Of a DNA stretch of 64,000 nt, positions 40,701 to 49,228 are shown one piece after another (position 1 is the first letter of the stretch; each line of letters opens with the position of its first letter). The stretch covers positions 62,001-126,000 of the forward strand of contig JAOARE010000020.1 of the NCBI GenBank assembly GCA_025210695.1, given 5' to 3'. The notes beneath the pieces were generated by a model. It was given only the letters and a program-made list of their open reading frames with translations. It ran no database searches and was not told the DNA's origin. The position numbers and the translations under genes are program-made. Source of the stretch: Rickettsiales bacterium (lineage in GTDB: Bacteria > Pseudomonadota > Alphaproteobacteria > Rickettsiales > CANDYO01).

Positions 40701-43049
40701 GGTTTCATAGTTAATTCTAGGATTACCTCCATTTATTCCATTTACATATAACTTTGCTAAATCAAGCATATCTATAGTAAGTTGGTTCTGATGATCTTCA
40801 AAATTTAGTCCTCTTGAAACATATGACCAAAGTAGAATTTTAATAGCCACTAACTCCCCTGAAGATAGATTTTGAGGGTGAATGTCTTCTTCATTATCTC
40901 CAATTTTACGAATAATAAATTCGTAGTGACCAGGAGTATGAGACAAACCTATAAAATCGTATATTTCTTTTTTCTGTTTTTCATTTAAGCTAGTTTTTGG
41001 ATCAGCATTACATAAAAAATTGTACAATTCATCAGAAATTCGTTTAGTCTCACTGTCTTTATATATTTCGCCACTTTTTTTATCTTTATTTACTTTATAG
41101 GAAGGCGACTTACCATCATTTAATGATATCACTATTTCAGATTCCCTAGGTAACTCAGCTTCATTTCTAGTGAACTTAAATCTAGCATAAGGAATATATT
41201 TATATTCTGCTATAAAATTGGGGAGATAATTTGTTAGTAAGCTGTTAATTATTTTTATAGGGGGGATAATTCCATGTTGCTTCATGCAATGTTCACTGGC
41301 TTTTTCATCAAATTCTGGATCATTTTCTTTTTTTGTTATCATTTCTTCTGCGCTGTATTTATTAATGACAATTTGAAGGTGCTGATAGCAAAGATGTTTG
41401 GCAAAAGCCATTGGTTCTACAATAGAATTTTGTATAAAAACCAAATGTTCTGCAACTTTTAGAATATGTTCTTCATTAATTATACTTTTTAGCTCTTTTT
41501 CCTGCTCTGATTTTGTTTTTTTACTCAAGCTTTCCAGTATCTCGTTCCATTTTTTGTTTTCACCTGGACTTATCATTTTGCAAAGAATTTTATCAGCTAA
41601 TACTAAAGCTATCTTACAGTTAATATCTTTTTTAGCTCTTTTTGTTACATTCTCTCTTTCTACATAATCATCAGTATCTAGATAAAAAATTAGTTTCTCA
41701 TACACATATTCATACTTAAAATCATATCCTTTTCTACCAAAAACATTTCTTAATATATTTGATTCAGAATCAGCATATAAATGATAATGGTCTTTAAGTG
41801 ATATTTCTTGATCATTGCTTTTTACCGCTTTTTCCATTTTTGCTTTTTTTTCTTCGTGAATAGAGTCTAGTATTTTTGTTTTACCTATACCATTAACTCC
41901 TGTAATCACAGAAAAATCTTTAATGTTATCCCACACTGCTAAATTTTGTTTTGAATCACTTGGTGCAATACCAGTAATATGATTGCTTTCCTCTTCTGTC
42001 ACCGTTATATCAAATACATTTAAGCTATGTGAATCTATTTTTCTGTTAGGCTGTATTTCAGCTTTTCCAATAAACCTTCTTAAACCATTATGGCTTGCTT
42101 CATTATTCTTTTGAATTTCACCATAAAGATCACTATTGCTTTTGAGTTTTAATTTATATTTTTCTCGTCTCCAACCAGCACCAGCATAAGAATGTAAATT
42201 AGCCAGAGCATAGTACAACTGATTGCTTACTTCATTGCTGTAGTTATAACGCAACAATATTTCTTCACAAATAGCAATGGCTGTGTGTCTTGCAGATCCA
42301 AAGTATTCAGAGTGAATTAAAAAAATTGATGCTAACTCTTTAATGATTGGTTTGATGTTGTTGTCATAATAAGTTAAGTTAATTTGCTGATTTGATAATA
42401 TGCTTGTTAAATTTACATTGATTAAATACTTAAATAAAGCATTCATAATTCTTGTATGCTCCTTTGTCTTAACCGATTCTGGATCTTTCAGTTTTTCATC
42501 AATTAATTCTCCTATAATGGGGAAAGCTTTATTATATGTTACTGAATAATTGTTTTTATAGTGTATGCTTGTCTTTTTTATTACTTTTGCAATAACATCA
42601 ACTTCATGCATAGTAAGGCCGTGGCCGCCATTTTTAATTTTAGCCACAACTTTATTAAATTCTACTACAGGATGAGTAATGGGCATTTTTGATTTGTTAT
42701 CAATCAAGTACAACTTATTTTTTTTATATTTATCCTCTTCTACTCCGATGTATAACCAGTCTTTGTTTGGTTCAGTAGCTTCATCACTACGTATTTTTAC
42801 ATCCCATCCATATTTAATTTTAAATATTTTCTGAAATAATTTCATTTCATCGTTTGCAGGATTGTCAATAGGTTTTAAGAGTTTTTTAGATGATTGTTTT
42901 TTAGATCCTTTATTGTATCTAGGATCAGGGTTAGGTCGTTGATTTGGGTATCCCATTGCTTCCTCCACATTAACATTATTATTAATAACTAAGTCTTCAT
43001 CAGATGAATGATCATCTAGAATATCATAATAATTTTTCATTTTTTTCAT
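37704..43049 (-). CDS. ABC/AAA ATPase fused to DUF4435-like TOPRIM nuclease, with hydrophobic C-terminal module
   Basis: 1781 residues. ATPase motifs: Walker A 'ITGVNGIGKTKIL' (near 383), ABC-type signature 'NLSSGELVAIKIL' (near 727), Walker B 'IKLLLLDEIDKHFD' (near 846) and the H-loop 'IIMTTHRVD'. A TOPRIM/DUF4435-like domain follows: acidic motif 'VYTEAPDDMRFYEG' (near 939), 'GIIDRDF' (near 1052) and 'LQRHSIESYLLDP' (near 1080). ATPase plus DUF4435/TOPRIM is the layout of OLD and PARIS (AriA/AriB) anti-phage systems, here in one chain. Residues about 1515-1781 are homologous to the C-terminus of the >2064-residue protein and contain hydrophobic segments. GAGGG sits right before the first ATG and nine bases before a second (43040), so the real start may be MKNYYDILDD. 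It follows two coupled small genes. Defence nuclease or toxin; not certain. Confidence 0.8.
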   Translation of the reverse strand: MKKMKNYYDILDDHSSDEDLVINNNVNVEEAMGYPNQRPNPDPRYNKGSKKQSSKKLLKPIDNPANDEMKLFQKIFKIKYGWDVKIRSDEATEPNKDWLYIGVEEDKYKKNKLYLIDNKSKMPITHPVVEFNKVVAKIKNGGHGLTMHEVDVIAKVIKKTSIHYKNNYSVTYNKAFPIIGELIDEKLKDPESVKTKEHTRIMNALFKYLINVNLTSILSNQQINLTYYDNNIKPIIKELASIFLIHSEYFGSARHTAIAICEEILLRYNYSNEVSNQLYYALANLHSYAGAGWRREKYKLKLKSNSDLYGEIQKNNEASHNGLRRFIGKAEIQPNRKIDSHSLNVFDITVTEEESNHITGIAPSDSKQNLAVWDNIKDFSVITGVNGIGKTKILDSIHEEKKAKMEKAVKSNDQEISLKDHYHLYADSESNILRNVFGRKGYDFKYEYVYEKLIFYLDTDDYVERENVTKRAKKDINCKIALVLADKILCKMISPGENKKWNEILESLSKKTKSEQEKELKSIINEEHILKVAEHLVFIQNSIVEPMAFAKHLCYQHLQIVINKYSAEEMITKKENDPEFDEKASEHCMKQHGIIPPIKIINSLLTNYLPNFIAEYKYIPYARFKFTRNEAELPRESEIVISLNDGKSPSYKVNKDKKSGEIYKDSETKRISDELYNFLCNADPKTSLNEKQKKEIYDFIGLSHTPGHYEFIIRKIGDNEEDIHPQNLSSGELVAIKILLWSYVSRGLNFEDHQNQLTIDMLDLAKLYVNGINGGNPRINYETSSNKIIEAKYTLPLDFIGLPVDSYVESKNPGASAQNYLIETASLSSIQKNLLLKCLWPNKIKLLLLDEIDKHFDPKLSKALMDILRNEFMHENGKSQIIMTTHRVDTIALAPEGSIFTIEQDNSGIAQISKTHPLLAMFRLTGNLREFTNIHFKVYTEAPDDMRFYEGIYSSLKSYSDQQRFAVNDKFIAWTQEYTDKSSWKQQIISRRCQPSFHSTHSQDNGGGGGKAGVATMTLRGILSSKKKHEQQGDPLDKKVKTFSDSRLDSPFGIIDRDFTKHKEKTDFKLELKDKVLILQRHSIESYLLDPFIICSALNVEDIKKIGISDNLHHAYDRLTSLQKILLNLKAELDTRSNSINNFVQNYFIKLVEYISELVPRDKRPNIMKVAYLHLYLDKVIEILHNELKEKKSNIYLKDLFKIVRIELSNKKKFGFLEGKINNELEDACQEIKEESIKIINFLYSTNINIPNNEPIISTDQSDLLKDTVPIKIILGKDLLVEVAYPRIVLYMRGHTIENFIMFNLDMSDEKKFKEYLLEQIQEVDNLYIPYDLAETFFELNAKLRLQMNSIIKTKKNSEDANSASHDKDFLHSIEDNAIISNIQNLHIDDELSNRECKRSEDEKSILSSTVRDTSISSNNQNNQNGERDSNGSSPPLCIDASIHDPNYHKPFEKLGVNLQSIGTEVSHNIISSVYYIMDNIYVKNDNSDNHPAPLMIEDKSHIKPQSNEKISVNFNDLLYKATISFKSLDFMVDTFRFINEPSVENAQKTLRNVIHLQSIFVGNNMYSMTLSFIDITNQLSKGNVQEAGIQAITTISYVAIPTMLTYTGIPYLGFAYGGLMAGYTGYYVITNAYSLYSEYGTVEWQLKSAVAYKGLYEVFANSPLQHTYDFASNAKWYEIEANTIKLEIEKAQIKKHLEAKGEFGEKLYENIYAHILEAKYSNLEINHIALTIGEQYYEHCISIASVDSNDDHYNCYSEELEILDHVIIGEDGIVLNIEKL

Positions 43050-43112
43050 CCCTCAAAGTAACTGTGTTCTGTCTGTATTTTTTATTGCCAGCTCAATTCA
43101 ATAACAAAAATC

Positions 43113-43349
43113 TCAATAAATCTTCCAATTATATAAACTTAGACTTTTGTCGTATGCTCCAGATGATAAGTTGATATAACAGTCCACATATTTTTGTAAC
43201 AGAACATTGATATAATCACACTTTGTTCTCTCGTATAGAAAGTAGTAATCAATAAGCCATCTTAATAGTAGGTACAAAAAAACAAAAATAATGATCTTCT
43301 TGAAGAGATCATGTGTTTGGGTGATTTTATCCCAGGCTTGATTGCTCAT
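43113..43349 (-). CDS. Small single-pass membrane protein
   Basis: 78 residues with one strongly hydrophobic helix (KKIIIFVFLYLLLRWLIDYY), then a Cys-containing, Tyr-rich C-terminus. Its ATG overlaps the TGA of the preceding small gene (ATGA at 43346-43349) and is preceded by GAGG, so translation is probably coupled. The large ATPase gene starts 63 bases downstream. Family not recognised. The arrangement suggests a membrane partner of the ATPase-TOPRIM protein. Confidence 0.55.
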   Translation of the reverse strand: MSNQAWDKITQTHDLFKKIIIFVFLYLLLRWLIDYYFLYERTKCDYINVLLQKYVDCYINLSSGAYDKSLSLYNWKIY

Positions 43350-43525
43350 AATTGCATTACCTCGGGATAAAAATTGCTGGCTAGTACATTGTTATAAATT
43401 TCTGTGGTTTGTTTTGCTTGATTGTAGAGTGTTGAAGGTAAGATAGTGTAAATATAGTTGAATAGACTAGAGATGTAAAATCTTGTCGATCGTTCGGAGA
43501 CAATTCTAACAGAGTCTTGCCGCAT
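43346..43525 (-). CDS. Small hypothetical protein
   Basis: The frame is open from ATG 43540, but ATG 43525 (MRQDSVRIVSERSTRF) follows GGAGG by eight bases and is the better start, giving 59 residues. The sequence is Tyr/Asn-rich with an amphipathic middle; no family recognised. Its stop overlaps the start of the membrane-protein gene, so this is the first gene of a probable three-gene minus-strand operon ending with the ATPase-TOPRIM gene. Confidence 0.5.
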   Translation of the reverse strand: MRQDSVRIVSERSTRFYISSLFNYIYTILPSTLYNQAKQTTEIYNNVLASNFYPEVMQL

Positions 43526-43672
43526 AATCACAACCTCCATCTTTTTCTTCTAAATAGCTCAAATCATATAGTCTTGTTACCATAGCTACTTTTCACTAAC
43601 ACGAGTAATAAAATTCAATCCTAGCGTGTATTTTTTGATATTGCAAACAAAAATTAATAATGGTTCAGGCAT

Positions 43673-43692
43673 GGCTATGCTAAATAAGGATA
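43673..43692 (+). repeat. IS1 left inverted repeat
   Basis: Twenty bases matching the reverse complement of 44455-44474 with two mismatches. Confidence 0.8.
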
Positions 43693-43751
43693 TTTTTTTG
43701 TAATACAATATTATATAATAATCGTCATATAACCGTTAGCAAGAGGATAAT

Positions 43752-44467
43752 ATGATGTTAATATGCAAGCATTGCGGAGATAGCAACTATCGTAAAGCTG
43801 GATTTTCTAAAGAAAAGCAAAGATATAAGTGCAAAAATTGCGAGAGACTTTTTAGCGAAGGCGACAAAAGAGAGAGATATTCAATAGAACAAAGACTTAA
43901 AGCAATAAAGCTATATACAGAAGGCGTGGGGCTGAGGACAATCGAGCGAGCCGAAGGAATTTCTACGCCGCTATTAATTCATTGGATTAGAAAGTTAGGA
44001 AGAATGCTTAAGGCACATTTGGTCAGTTCAGAGATTCCAGAACACGCAAAAGATATCGCCATATTGGAAGTTGATGAGCTTTTTACTTTTTACCAAAAAA
44101 AGAGCAAAAAGCTTACGTATGGCTTGCTGTGGACCGAAACAGGAATAAAATTATTGATATTGTAGTTGGTCGTAATCGAGAAAAATGGGTTTATGTTAGA
44201 ATGGCCCAAAGACTCAAAAAGAAAGGCTACAAAGTTCAAATACTTTGTACTGATGGTTACGAAGGTTATGGTTACTATAAATTAGCCAAACGGCACGTAG
44301 TTAGTAAAGCCGAAACATCATTAGTAGAGTCTAAAAACTCATTACTAAGCTTAAATCTTGCTAGATTCAATAGAAAGACACGCAGATTTTCAAAAGCATT
44401 CGATATGATTTTTGCTTCTTTGATTATTTTAGTTTATAAATCTGAAGCGCTAGGTATCCTTGTTTAG
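43752..44467 (+). CDS. IS1-family transposase, made by programmed -1 frameshift
   Basis: The first frame (43752-44165) encodes an InsA-like part: a zinc ribbon with two CxxC pairs (CKHC, CKNC), a helix-turn-helix, and the first catalytic acid in 'ILEVDELFTFY'. The second frame (open at 44129-44467, entered near 44103) supplies the rest: 'AYVWLAVDRNRNKIIDIVVG', 'CTDGYEGYGYYKLAKRH' with the second Asp, and 'ETSLVESKNS' with the Glu. The frames overlap as in other IS1 elements, and an A AAA AAG heptamer in the zero frame allows a -1 slip; the shifted frame reads on without a stop. All catalytic residues remain, so it could still be active. AGAGG precedes the start. Confidence 0.8.
44096..44102 (+). 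promoter_or_regulatory. Programmed -1 ribosomal slippery site A AAA AAG
   Basis: The codons CAA AAA AAG place the heptamer in the correct zero frame. After a -1 slip the next codons read GAG CAA AAA GCT TAC GTA TGG, continuing into the IS1 catalytic domain. Confidence 0.75.
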
Positions 44468-44474
44468 CATTGCC
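44455..44474 (-). repeat. IS1 right inverted repeat
   Basis: See 43673-43692. Confidence 0.8.
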
Positions 44475-44614
44475 CTCTCGCCATTTACATCTCCTGCATT
44501 ACTAATCCAAGAAAGTCCTGTCCACAAGTTGCTACTCTTGCTTCCATTGATGTATATGCCTTGTGAAGATTTTAGATCTGATAAATATAATGAATTATAT
44601 ACAGAGGAAGTCAT
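44475..44614 (-). pseudogene. 5' fragment of a second FG-GAP protein cut by IS1
   Basis: Reading leftward from ATG 44614 gives 'MTSSVYNSLYLSDLKSSQGI', 'YINGSKSSNLWTGLSWISNA' and 'GDVNGERA', where it meets the IS1 end. This matches a blade of the neighbouring 1174-residue protein ('VYNSSSLYLEDVDSSRGFAIYG' and 'GDLNGDGVDD'). It begins 52 bases after that gene's stop on the same strand, so it was probably a tandem paralogue. Its remainder is not found on the other side of the IS1. Confidence 0.65.
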
Positions 44615-44666
44615 AATTTACCTCTTAATAATTTTTAACAGACTAACCAAAGAGCTATAGCATCAT

Positions 44667-47600
44667 TTATGCTAACTCATACGTTGGCGCAACTGTGCCT
44701 TTATTAGAATTTGAGCAACAACATTTATAAGCAGCAAATCCTGAACAACCTAATACGGTTAAAGCAACCAATCCAACTCCTGCTAAAATTCCATATTCAA
44801 TTAAATTACTAGTATCAATACCGCTTCCATCTTCATTATCATCATTATTATTTTGAGCAAATATAAAATTATCTTCTGCAACGTCTGATGGATCTAGGTC
44901 TAGTAACCTTATCGTTTGATCATTTCCTAAATTTACCATTGCTGAACCAGAAGTAATGGTTAGATCATCAATTCCTTGTATATTATCAAAAAAACTTAAA
45001 TCTATTCTTTCATTATCTTTATCAAAGTCTGTTATGATAGTTTGTGTATTAGAATTAGGCTTAACTGTAAATAGATCATTTCCTTTGCCTCCAGTAAGAG
45101 TAACATCGCTTAATGAGTCAATTATAAAATCTTCATTCAAACTAGTACCAATATAAACGCCTCCACCGTCTATTTCTCTAGAAATAGACGAGGCAGATCC
45201 ATATATTATATATACTCTTCCCACATTATCATCAAGTCCAGTATCTACAAAAGGAGCGCTAATAATTACATCATCATAACCATCGTTATTTAAATCCCCT
45301 CCCCCACCAACGTCGTTTCCACTAACATCATTATAATTGTCTCCTGTTAATCTATAACCTTGCGCCTCTGTTAAAGACCCTAAGCTTAACTGACTATACT
45401 TCTCTGGATGACCGAAAAGCACGTAACTAACTCCTTCATGAAATGATTTAGGTGAAGCTGAATTTGCTCCTATTATAACATCACTATAACCATCATTATT
45501 TACATCTCCAGCTCCACTCAATGAAGAACCTAAATTACCGTTACTTAACGAACCTATAATCTCCATTCCAAGTTCTGCGTCAATATTTGATAAATCTATG
45601 TTAGCGTTAATTGTTTTATTTCCATATATAACGTAACTCTTTCCTTTGTTAGACAACGCAAATGGAGCTCCTATCACAACATCGTCATACCCATCATTGT
45701 TAAAATCACCTAATGAAGAAACAGTACGTCCACTTTGATCATTATAATTATCACCAATAATATAAAATCCTTGATCTATCGTAATACTCATTAAGTCGAC
45801 ATTAGAGTACCCAGAAGCTTTACCATATAATATATAGCTTGTTCCTTCGTTATTATATTTAGGAGAGGATGAACCAGCACCAACTATAATATCTCCATAG
45901 CCATCTCCATTAAAGTCTCCTGCACTGCTTACAGCAGAACCTATATCATTTCCTGAAATAATATACCCATCACTACTAGATAAACTACTCAGATATATGC
46001 TTGAGAATCCAGAACTCTTTCCAAAGATAACATACACTTGTTCAGAATCAGATGCCCCTATAATAATATCATCATAACCATCTCCATTTACATCCCCTGC
46101 AGGGCCCACTGAAGATCCACATCTACTATCTTGCGCCCCATATATAGTGAATCTTTCTGTACTCGATAATGCATTAACATTAACATCAGAAAAACCTGAA
46201 GCTTTACCAAAAACTACATAAGCTTTTCCATCTCCACTGCTGGAGGATGGGACTCCTATAATAATATCATCATAACCATCTCCATTCACATCTCCTGCAG
46301 CACTCAGAGTAGTCCCAAAGTAATCGTAACTACTGCCACCTGTAATTGAAAATCCTTGCGTTTCTAATATACTTCCTACATTTAAACTACTTACTTTTGC
46401 TGACCGTCCAAATATAATATAAACTTTACCAGCAAAGCTACTTTCATATATAGAGCTTAACATAATGTCATCATAACCATCTCCATTTATATCTCCTGCA
46501 CTATCAACTGAAAGTCCGACATTGTCATGTGCATTTGAACCTGTAATTATATTATACACAGAGCTTAGATCTATGTTCTGTGCAACACTATCTGAGAAAG
46601 TCAAAGCTGAAGTTGGAGATAAAGTTAGCTGGGTAAACCCAGTAGGAATAGCAGTAGGCATACTATAGGTAGGACTTATAGACATCACAGATGGAGAAAT
46701 ACTTGGACAAAAAGTAGTAGACGCAGAGGTGGAACTCAAAGTTGGACTCACAGACGGAAAATTTGTAGCAAAGCGAGAAGTATTGTAGAGATCAAACACT
46801 AAATAATGTTCTTGAATATGGTTATAGTTATCGTCGTAAAAATTATAACTTATTACAAAATCATCATATCCATCATTATTAAAATCTCCGGCACCATTAA
46901 CAGACCTAGCCTCAGCCCCAGAAGCCATTCCTATACTAAGAAATCTATCGGAACTTATGCCTAAATCTATATCGGATGTATTAGTTCCTCCAAAAATTAC
47001 ATAAGCCCCATCAACATCATTCGAAGAGCCAATAAGAATATCGTTAAATCCATCATTATTTACATCTAGACCGTTAGATATAACTTCACCTACTTGATCA
47101 AAACCACCTTTTCCACTAACAATAAATCCTCTATCATTTATATCTTTAACATCAAAACCTTCAAAATTAGTGCTATTACCAAAAATTACATATAATCTAC
47201 CTTGATAATTAGAACCTTCATTATGGGAACCTATGAGCATATCTGGTATATTATCTCCATTTATATCACCTAGTCCTCTTACCATAGACTCTGTCTTAAA
47301 ACCTGTAATATTGTACCCTATACTTGCATTAAACATGTTAAGGTCTATATCTCTATTCATACTACTTCCAAAGATAACAAATACCTTTGAGGAATCTTCA
47401 GCAAAATCTGATGCTGCAATAGCTATATCTGAAAACCCATCATCATTAATGTCACCAATCGTATCAAACATTCTCCAATACCCAAGAAAATCTTGGGCCT
47501 TTATCTTAAATCCCTCACTTGAAGTTAAACTATTCAAGTAAATATCTTGCGCATTATTCTTGCCATAAATTATACTTACTGTAGGGTGCGCTGAAGCCTC

Positions 47601-48191
47601 ATGTATGGCTATGTCATCTACTCCATCACCGTTAAGATCTCCAATATACTGAGCTAAAACTTCTGTTTTTGTGTTTTCAGCTCCATATATAGCAAAACCT
47701 CTCGAAGAGTCTACATCTTCCAAGTATAAACTCGAAGAATTATATACTCCTCCATAAACCAAATAGTGAATTCCCTGAGTGTTGTTGTAGTAGAAAATAG
47801 AAACAAGTATATCATCATAGCCATCATTATTAAAATCCCCAGCAAAAGACAAAGTATGTCCATTTGCAAATCCATCAATATCTGAATATGGGTATGAATC
47901 ATCTTCATACGTATAATTGTAAGAAGGCGTAATTAAAACTAAACCATCATTAGGTGTGAAATTATCAAAGTCTAATGCATTCTCAATATTTCCATATATA
48001 ACATACCCTTTACTATCACTACCTGGAGTTGTTGAATATTGGAAAGGAGCAGATAAAACAAAGTCATCTATTCCATCACCATTAAAATCTCCAATAAAAT
48101 CTGACGACTGAAAAAAGTCACTTACATTATACTTCTTTAATAAATAAGCTTGATTATTTTGAACTAAAGAATCTATGACTAAATGGGACAT
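44667..48191 (-). CDS. Integrin-like protein with two seven-bladed FG-GAP propellers and a C-terminal membrane anchor
   Basis: 1174 residues. Calcium-loop FG-GAP repeats (GDxNxDGxxD) occur seven times in the N-terminal half (e.g. GDFNGDGIDDFVLSAP, GDINDDGFSDIAIAAS) and seven times in the C-terminal half (e.g. GDVNGDGYDDIIIGVP, GDLNNDGYDDVIISAP). This fits two beta-propellers joined by a Ser/Pro/Thr linker with repeated SPT (about 470-530). An RTX-like segment follows ('LTGGKGNDLFTV' and 'ITDFDKDNERIDLSFF'), then one membrane helix (YGILAGVGLVALTVLGCSGF) and a short tail with CCC. No N-terminal signal peptide is visible, so export may use type I or another signal-less route. Likely a surface adhesin. 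The layout recalls integrin alpha chains, and the SPT linker is unusual for bacteria. Confidence 0.8.
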   Translation of the reverse strand: MSHLVIDSLVQNNQAYLLKKYNVSDFFQSSDFIGDFNGDGIDDFVLSAPFQYSTTPGSDSKGYVIYGNIENALDFDNFTPNDGLVLITPSYNYTYEDDSYPYSDIDGFANGHTLSFAGDFNNDGYDDILVSIFYYNNTQGIHYLVYGGVYNSSSLYLEDVDSSRGFAIYGAENTKTEVLAQYIGDLNGDGVDDIAIHEASAHPTVSIIYGKNNAQDIYLNSLTSSEGFKIKAQDFLGYWRMFDTIGDINDDGFSDIAIAASDFAEDSSKVFVIFGSSMNRDIDLNMFNASIGYNITGFKTESMVRGLGDINGDNIPDMLIGSHNEGSNYQGRLYVIFGNSTNFEGFDVKDINDRGFIVSGKGGFDQVGEVISNGLDVNNDGFNDILIGSSNDVDGAYVIFGGTNTSDIDLGISSDRFLSIGMASGAEARSVNGAGDFNNDGYDDFVISYNFYDDNYNHIQEHYLVFDLYNTSRFATNFPSVSPTLSSTSASTTFCPSISPSVMSISPTYSMPTAIPTGFTQLTLSPTSALTFSDSVAQNIDLSSVYNIITGSNAHDNVGLSVDSAGDINGDGYDDIMLSSIYESSFAGKVYIIFGRSAKVSSLNVGSILETQGFSITGGSSYDYFGTTLSAAGDVNGDGYDDIIIGVPSSSSGDGKAYVVFGKASGFSDVNVNALSSTERFTIYGAQDSRCGSSVGPAGDVNGDGYDDIIIGASDSEQVYVIFGKSSGFSSIYLSSLSSSDGYIISGNDIGSAVSSAGDFNGDGYGDIIVGAGSSSPKYNNEGTSYILYGKASGYSNVDLMSITIDQGFYIIGDNYNDQSGRTVSSLGDFNNDGYDDVVIGAPFALSNKGKSYVIYGNKTINANIDLSNIDAELGMEIIGSLSNGNLGSSLSGAGDVNNDGYSDVIIGANSASPKSFHEGVSYVLFGHPEKYSQLSLGSLTEAQGYRLTGDNYNDVSGNDVGGGGDLNNDGYDDVIISAPFVDTGLDDNVGRVYIIYGSASSISREIDGGGVYIGTSLNEDFIIDSLSDVTLTGGKGNDLFTVKPNSNTQTIITDFDKDNERIDLSFFDNIQGIDDLTITSGSAMVNLGNDQTIRLLDLDPSDVAEDNFIFAQNNNDDNEDGSGIDTSNLIEYGILAGVGLVALTVLGCSGFAAYKCCCSNSNKGTVAPTYELA

Positions 48192-48347
48192 GGATAACCT
48201 CTATATTTATATATTAATAACATTAATATTATGAGTGTACATAACTCAAAATAGCTTTTATAATTTTAGCAATAGTTTTTACAGTTCTTGTAAGTAGTTA
48301 TACAATAATTTAATAATTACCTATAACTCCACTATGCCTATTATGTT

Positions 48348-48839
48348 CTACTCTTTCACTAAATCCTTATGCTTTTCTTTTTGTTGTTTCCTTTCTTTAT
48401 GTATTGCTGCAAAATCCATAGGCTCAAGCATTATAGGCTGGAACCCACCATCTCTTGTTACATCCGACAACACATGTCGTGCATACGGGAATAGTAAAGT
48501 TGGAATATGTATATTTAAAATAGCTTCTTTTTGTTCTTCATCTATTACATCGTTTAAGGTAACTAATCCAGCATAGGCTAATTTTACGTCAAATAAAGTT
48601 ATATTATTTTCATCCTGAGATATTGCCTTAGACTTTATTACTAAGATCACCTCATAGGTATTTTCCCCTACGTTTTTATTATTAAAATTGATAGCAATTT
48701 CAATCTTTGGACTTTCTTTTTGTGGAGAAAAAGATGTGGGTGAGTTTATATTTTCAAAATGCAATTCCTTTATATATTGCCCATTTAATGATATTGACGG
48801 AGATACAGTAGTTTTATTACCTAGTTGGTCTTTTTTCAT
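48348..48839 (-). CDS. secB: SecB export chaperone
   Basis: 163 residues, normal length for alphaproteobacterial SecB. Family signatures are 'SISLNGQYIKELHFENINSP', 'VKLAYAGLVTLND' and 'TLLFPYARHVLSDVTRDGGF', followed by 'QPIMLEPMDFAAI'. SecB is a tetrameric cytoplasmic chaperone that keeps preproteins unfolded and hands them to SecA. Its ATG overlaps the TGA of the upstream gene (ATGA at 48836-48839). The FG-GAP gene starts 156 bases downstream on the same strand. This is one of the few housekeeping genes in the window. Confidence 0.95.
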   Translation of the reverse strand: MKKDQLGNKTTVSPSISLNGQYIKELHFENINSPTSFSPQKESPKIEIAINFNNKNVGENTYEVILVIKSKAISQDENNITLFDVKLAYAGLVTLNDVIDEEQKEAILNIHIPTLLFPYARHVLSDVTRDGGFQPIMLEPMDFAAIHKERKQQKEKHKDLVKE

Positions 48840-49228
48840 ATATTTTCCTGCTTATTAAATATGAAATTATCTATTTTTTTAAAAGAGATTATCTCGATCA
48901 TTAAGCTCCCCCTCATAAATGTCGATAATTTTGGATAAAACAATATATTGAATCTAAATATAGCTCTCTCTACAACTCGCTTAATTTTTAGATAAATATT
49001 AAACTTAAGTTGCTTTCTTGGTTTCTTATTTGAAGTACAAAATACTAAATAACCTTCTTGTATTTGAGATTTAAGATAATTTTGATATTTATTGATAATT
49101 AAGTAATTTGAGGAATTGAGTATATTTAGAGGAGATAGTAGATTAAATTTAAATTTTTGATTTATATAGAAGTTTTTGGAGGAAGGTACATTTTCAGAGA
49201 ACATTATTCTAGCCCTCCCAGTCTCCAT
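48836..49228 (-). CDS. Hypothetical protein coupled to secB
   Basis: 130 residues from ATG 49228, rich in Lys, Asn, Ile and Phe, with 'PSSKNFYINQKFKFNLLSPL' and mostly strand-like sequence. Not recognised. The frame extends upstream of the ATG (PLPDKTDFVAMETGRARIMF) to a TAG, and another frame just before it reads 'MTSKGDIISYGDEC', so the gene may once have been longer and be frameshifted at its 5' end. The four-base overlap with secB argues that the 3' part is, or was, a real translated gene. Confidence 0.45.
   Translation of the reverse strand: METGRARIMFSENVPSSKNFYINQKFKFNLLSPLNILNSSNYLIINKYQNYLKSQIQEGYLVFCTSNKKPRKQLKFNIYLKIKRVVERAIFRFNILFYPKLSTFMRGSLMIEIISFKKIDNFIFNKQENI

Larger units (their letters stand above)
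43673..44474 (+). mobile_element. IS1-family insertion sequence
   Basis: About 802 bases bounded by imperfect inverted repeats: left 43673-43692 (ggctatgctaaataaggata) and right 44455-44474, whose reverse complement ggcaatgctaaacaaggata matches at 18 of 20 positions. It contains a transposase in two overlapping frames. No 8-9-bp target duplication was found. The right flank is a truncated FG-GAP gene and the left flank is unrelated, so the insertion seems to have been followed by a deletion. Confidence 0.8.
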
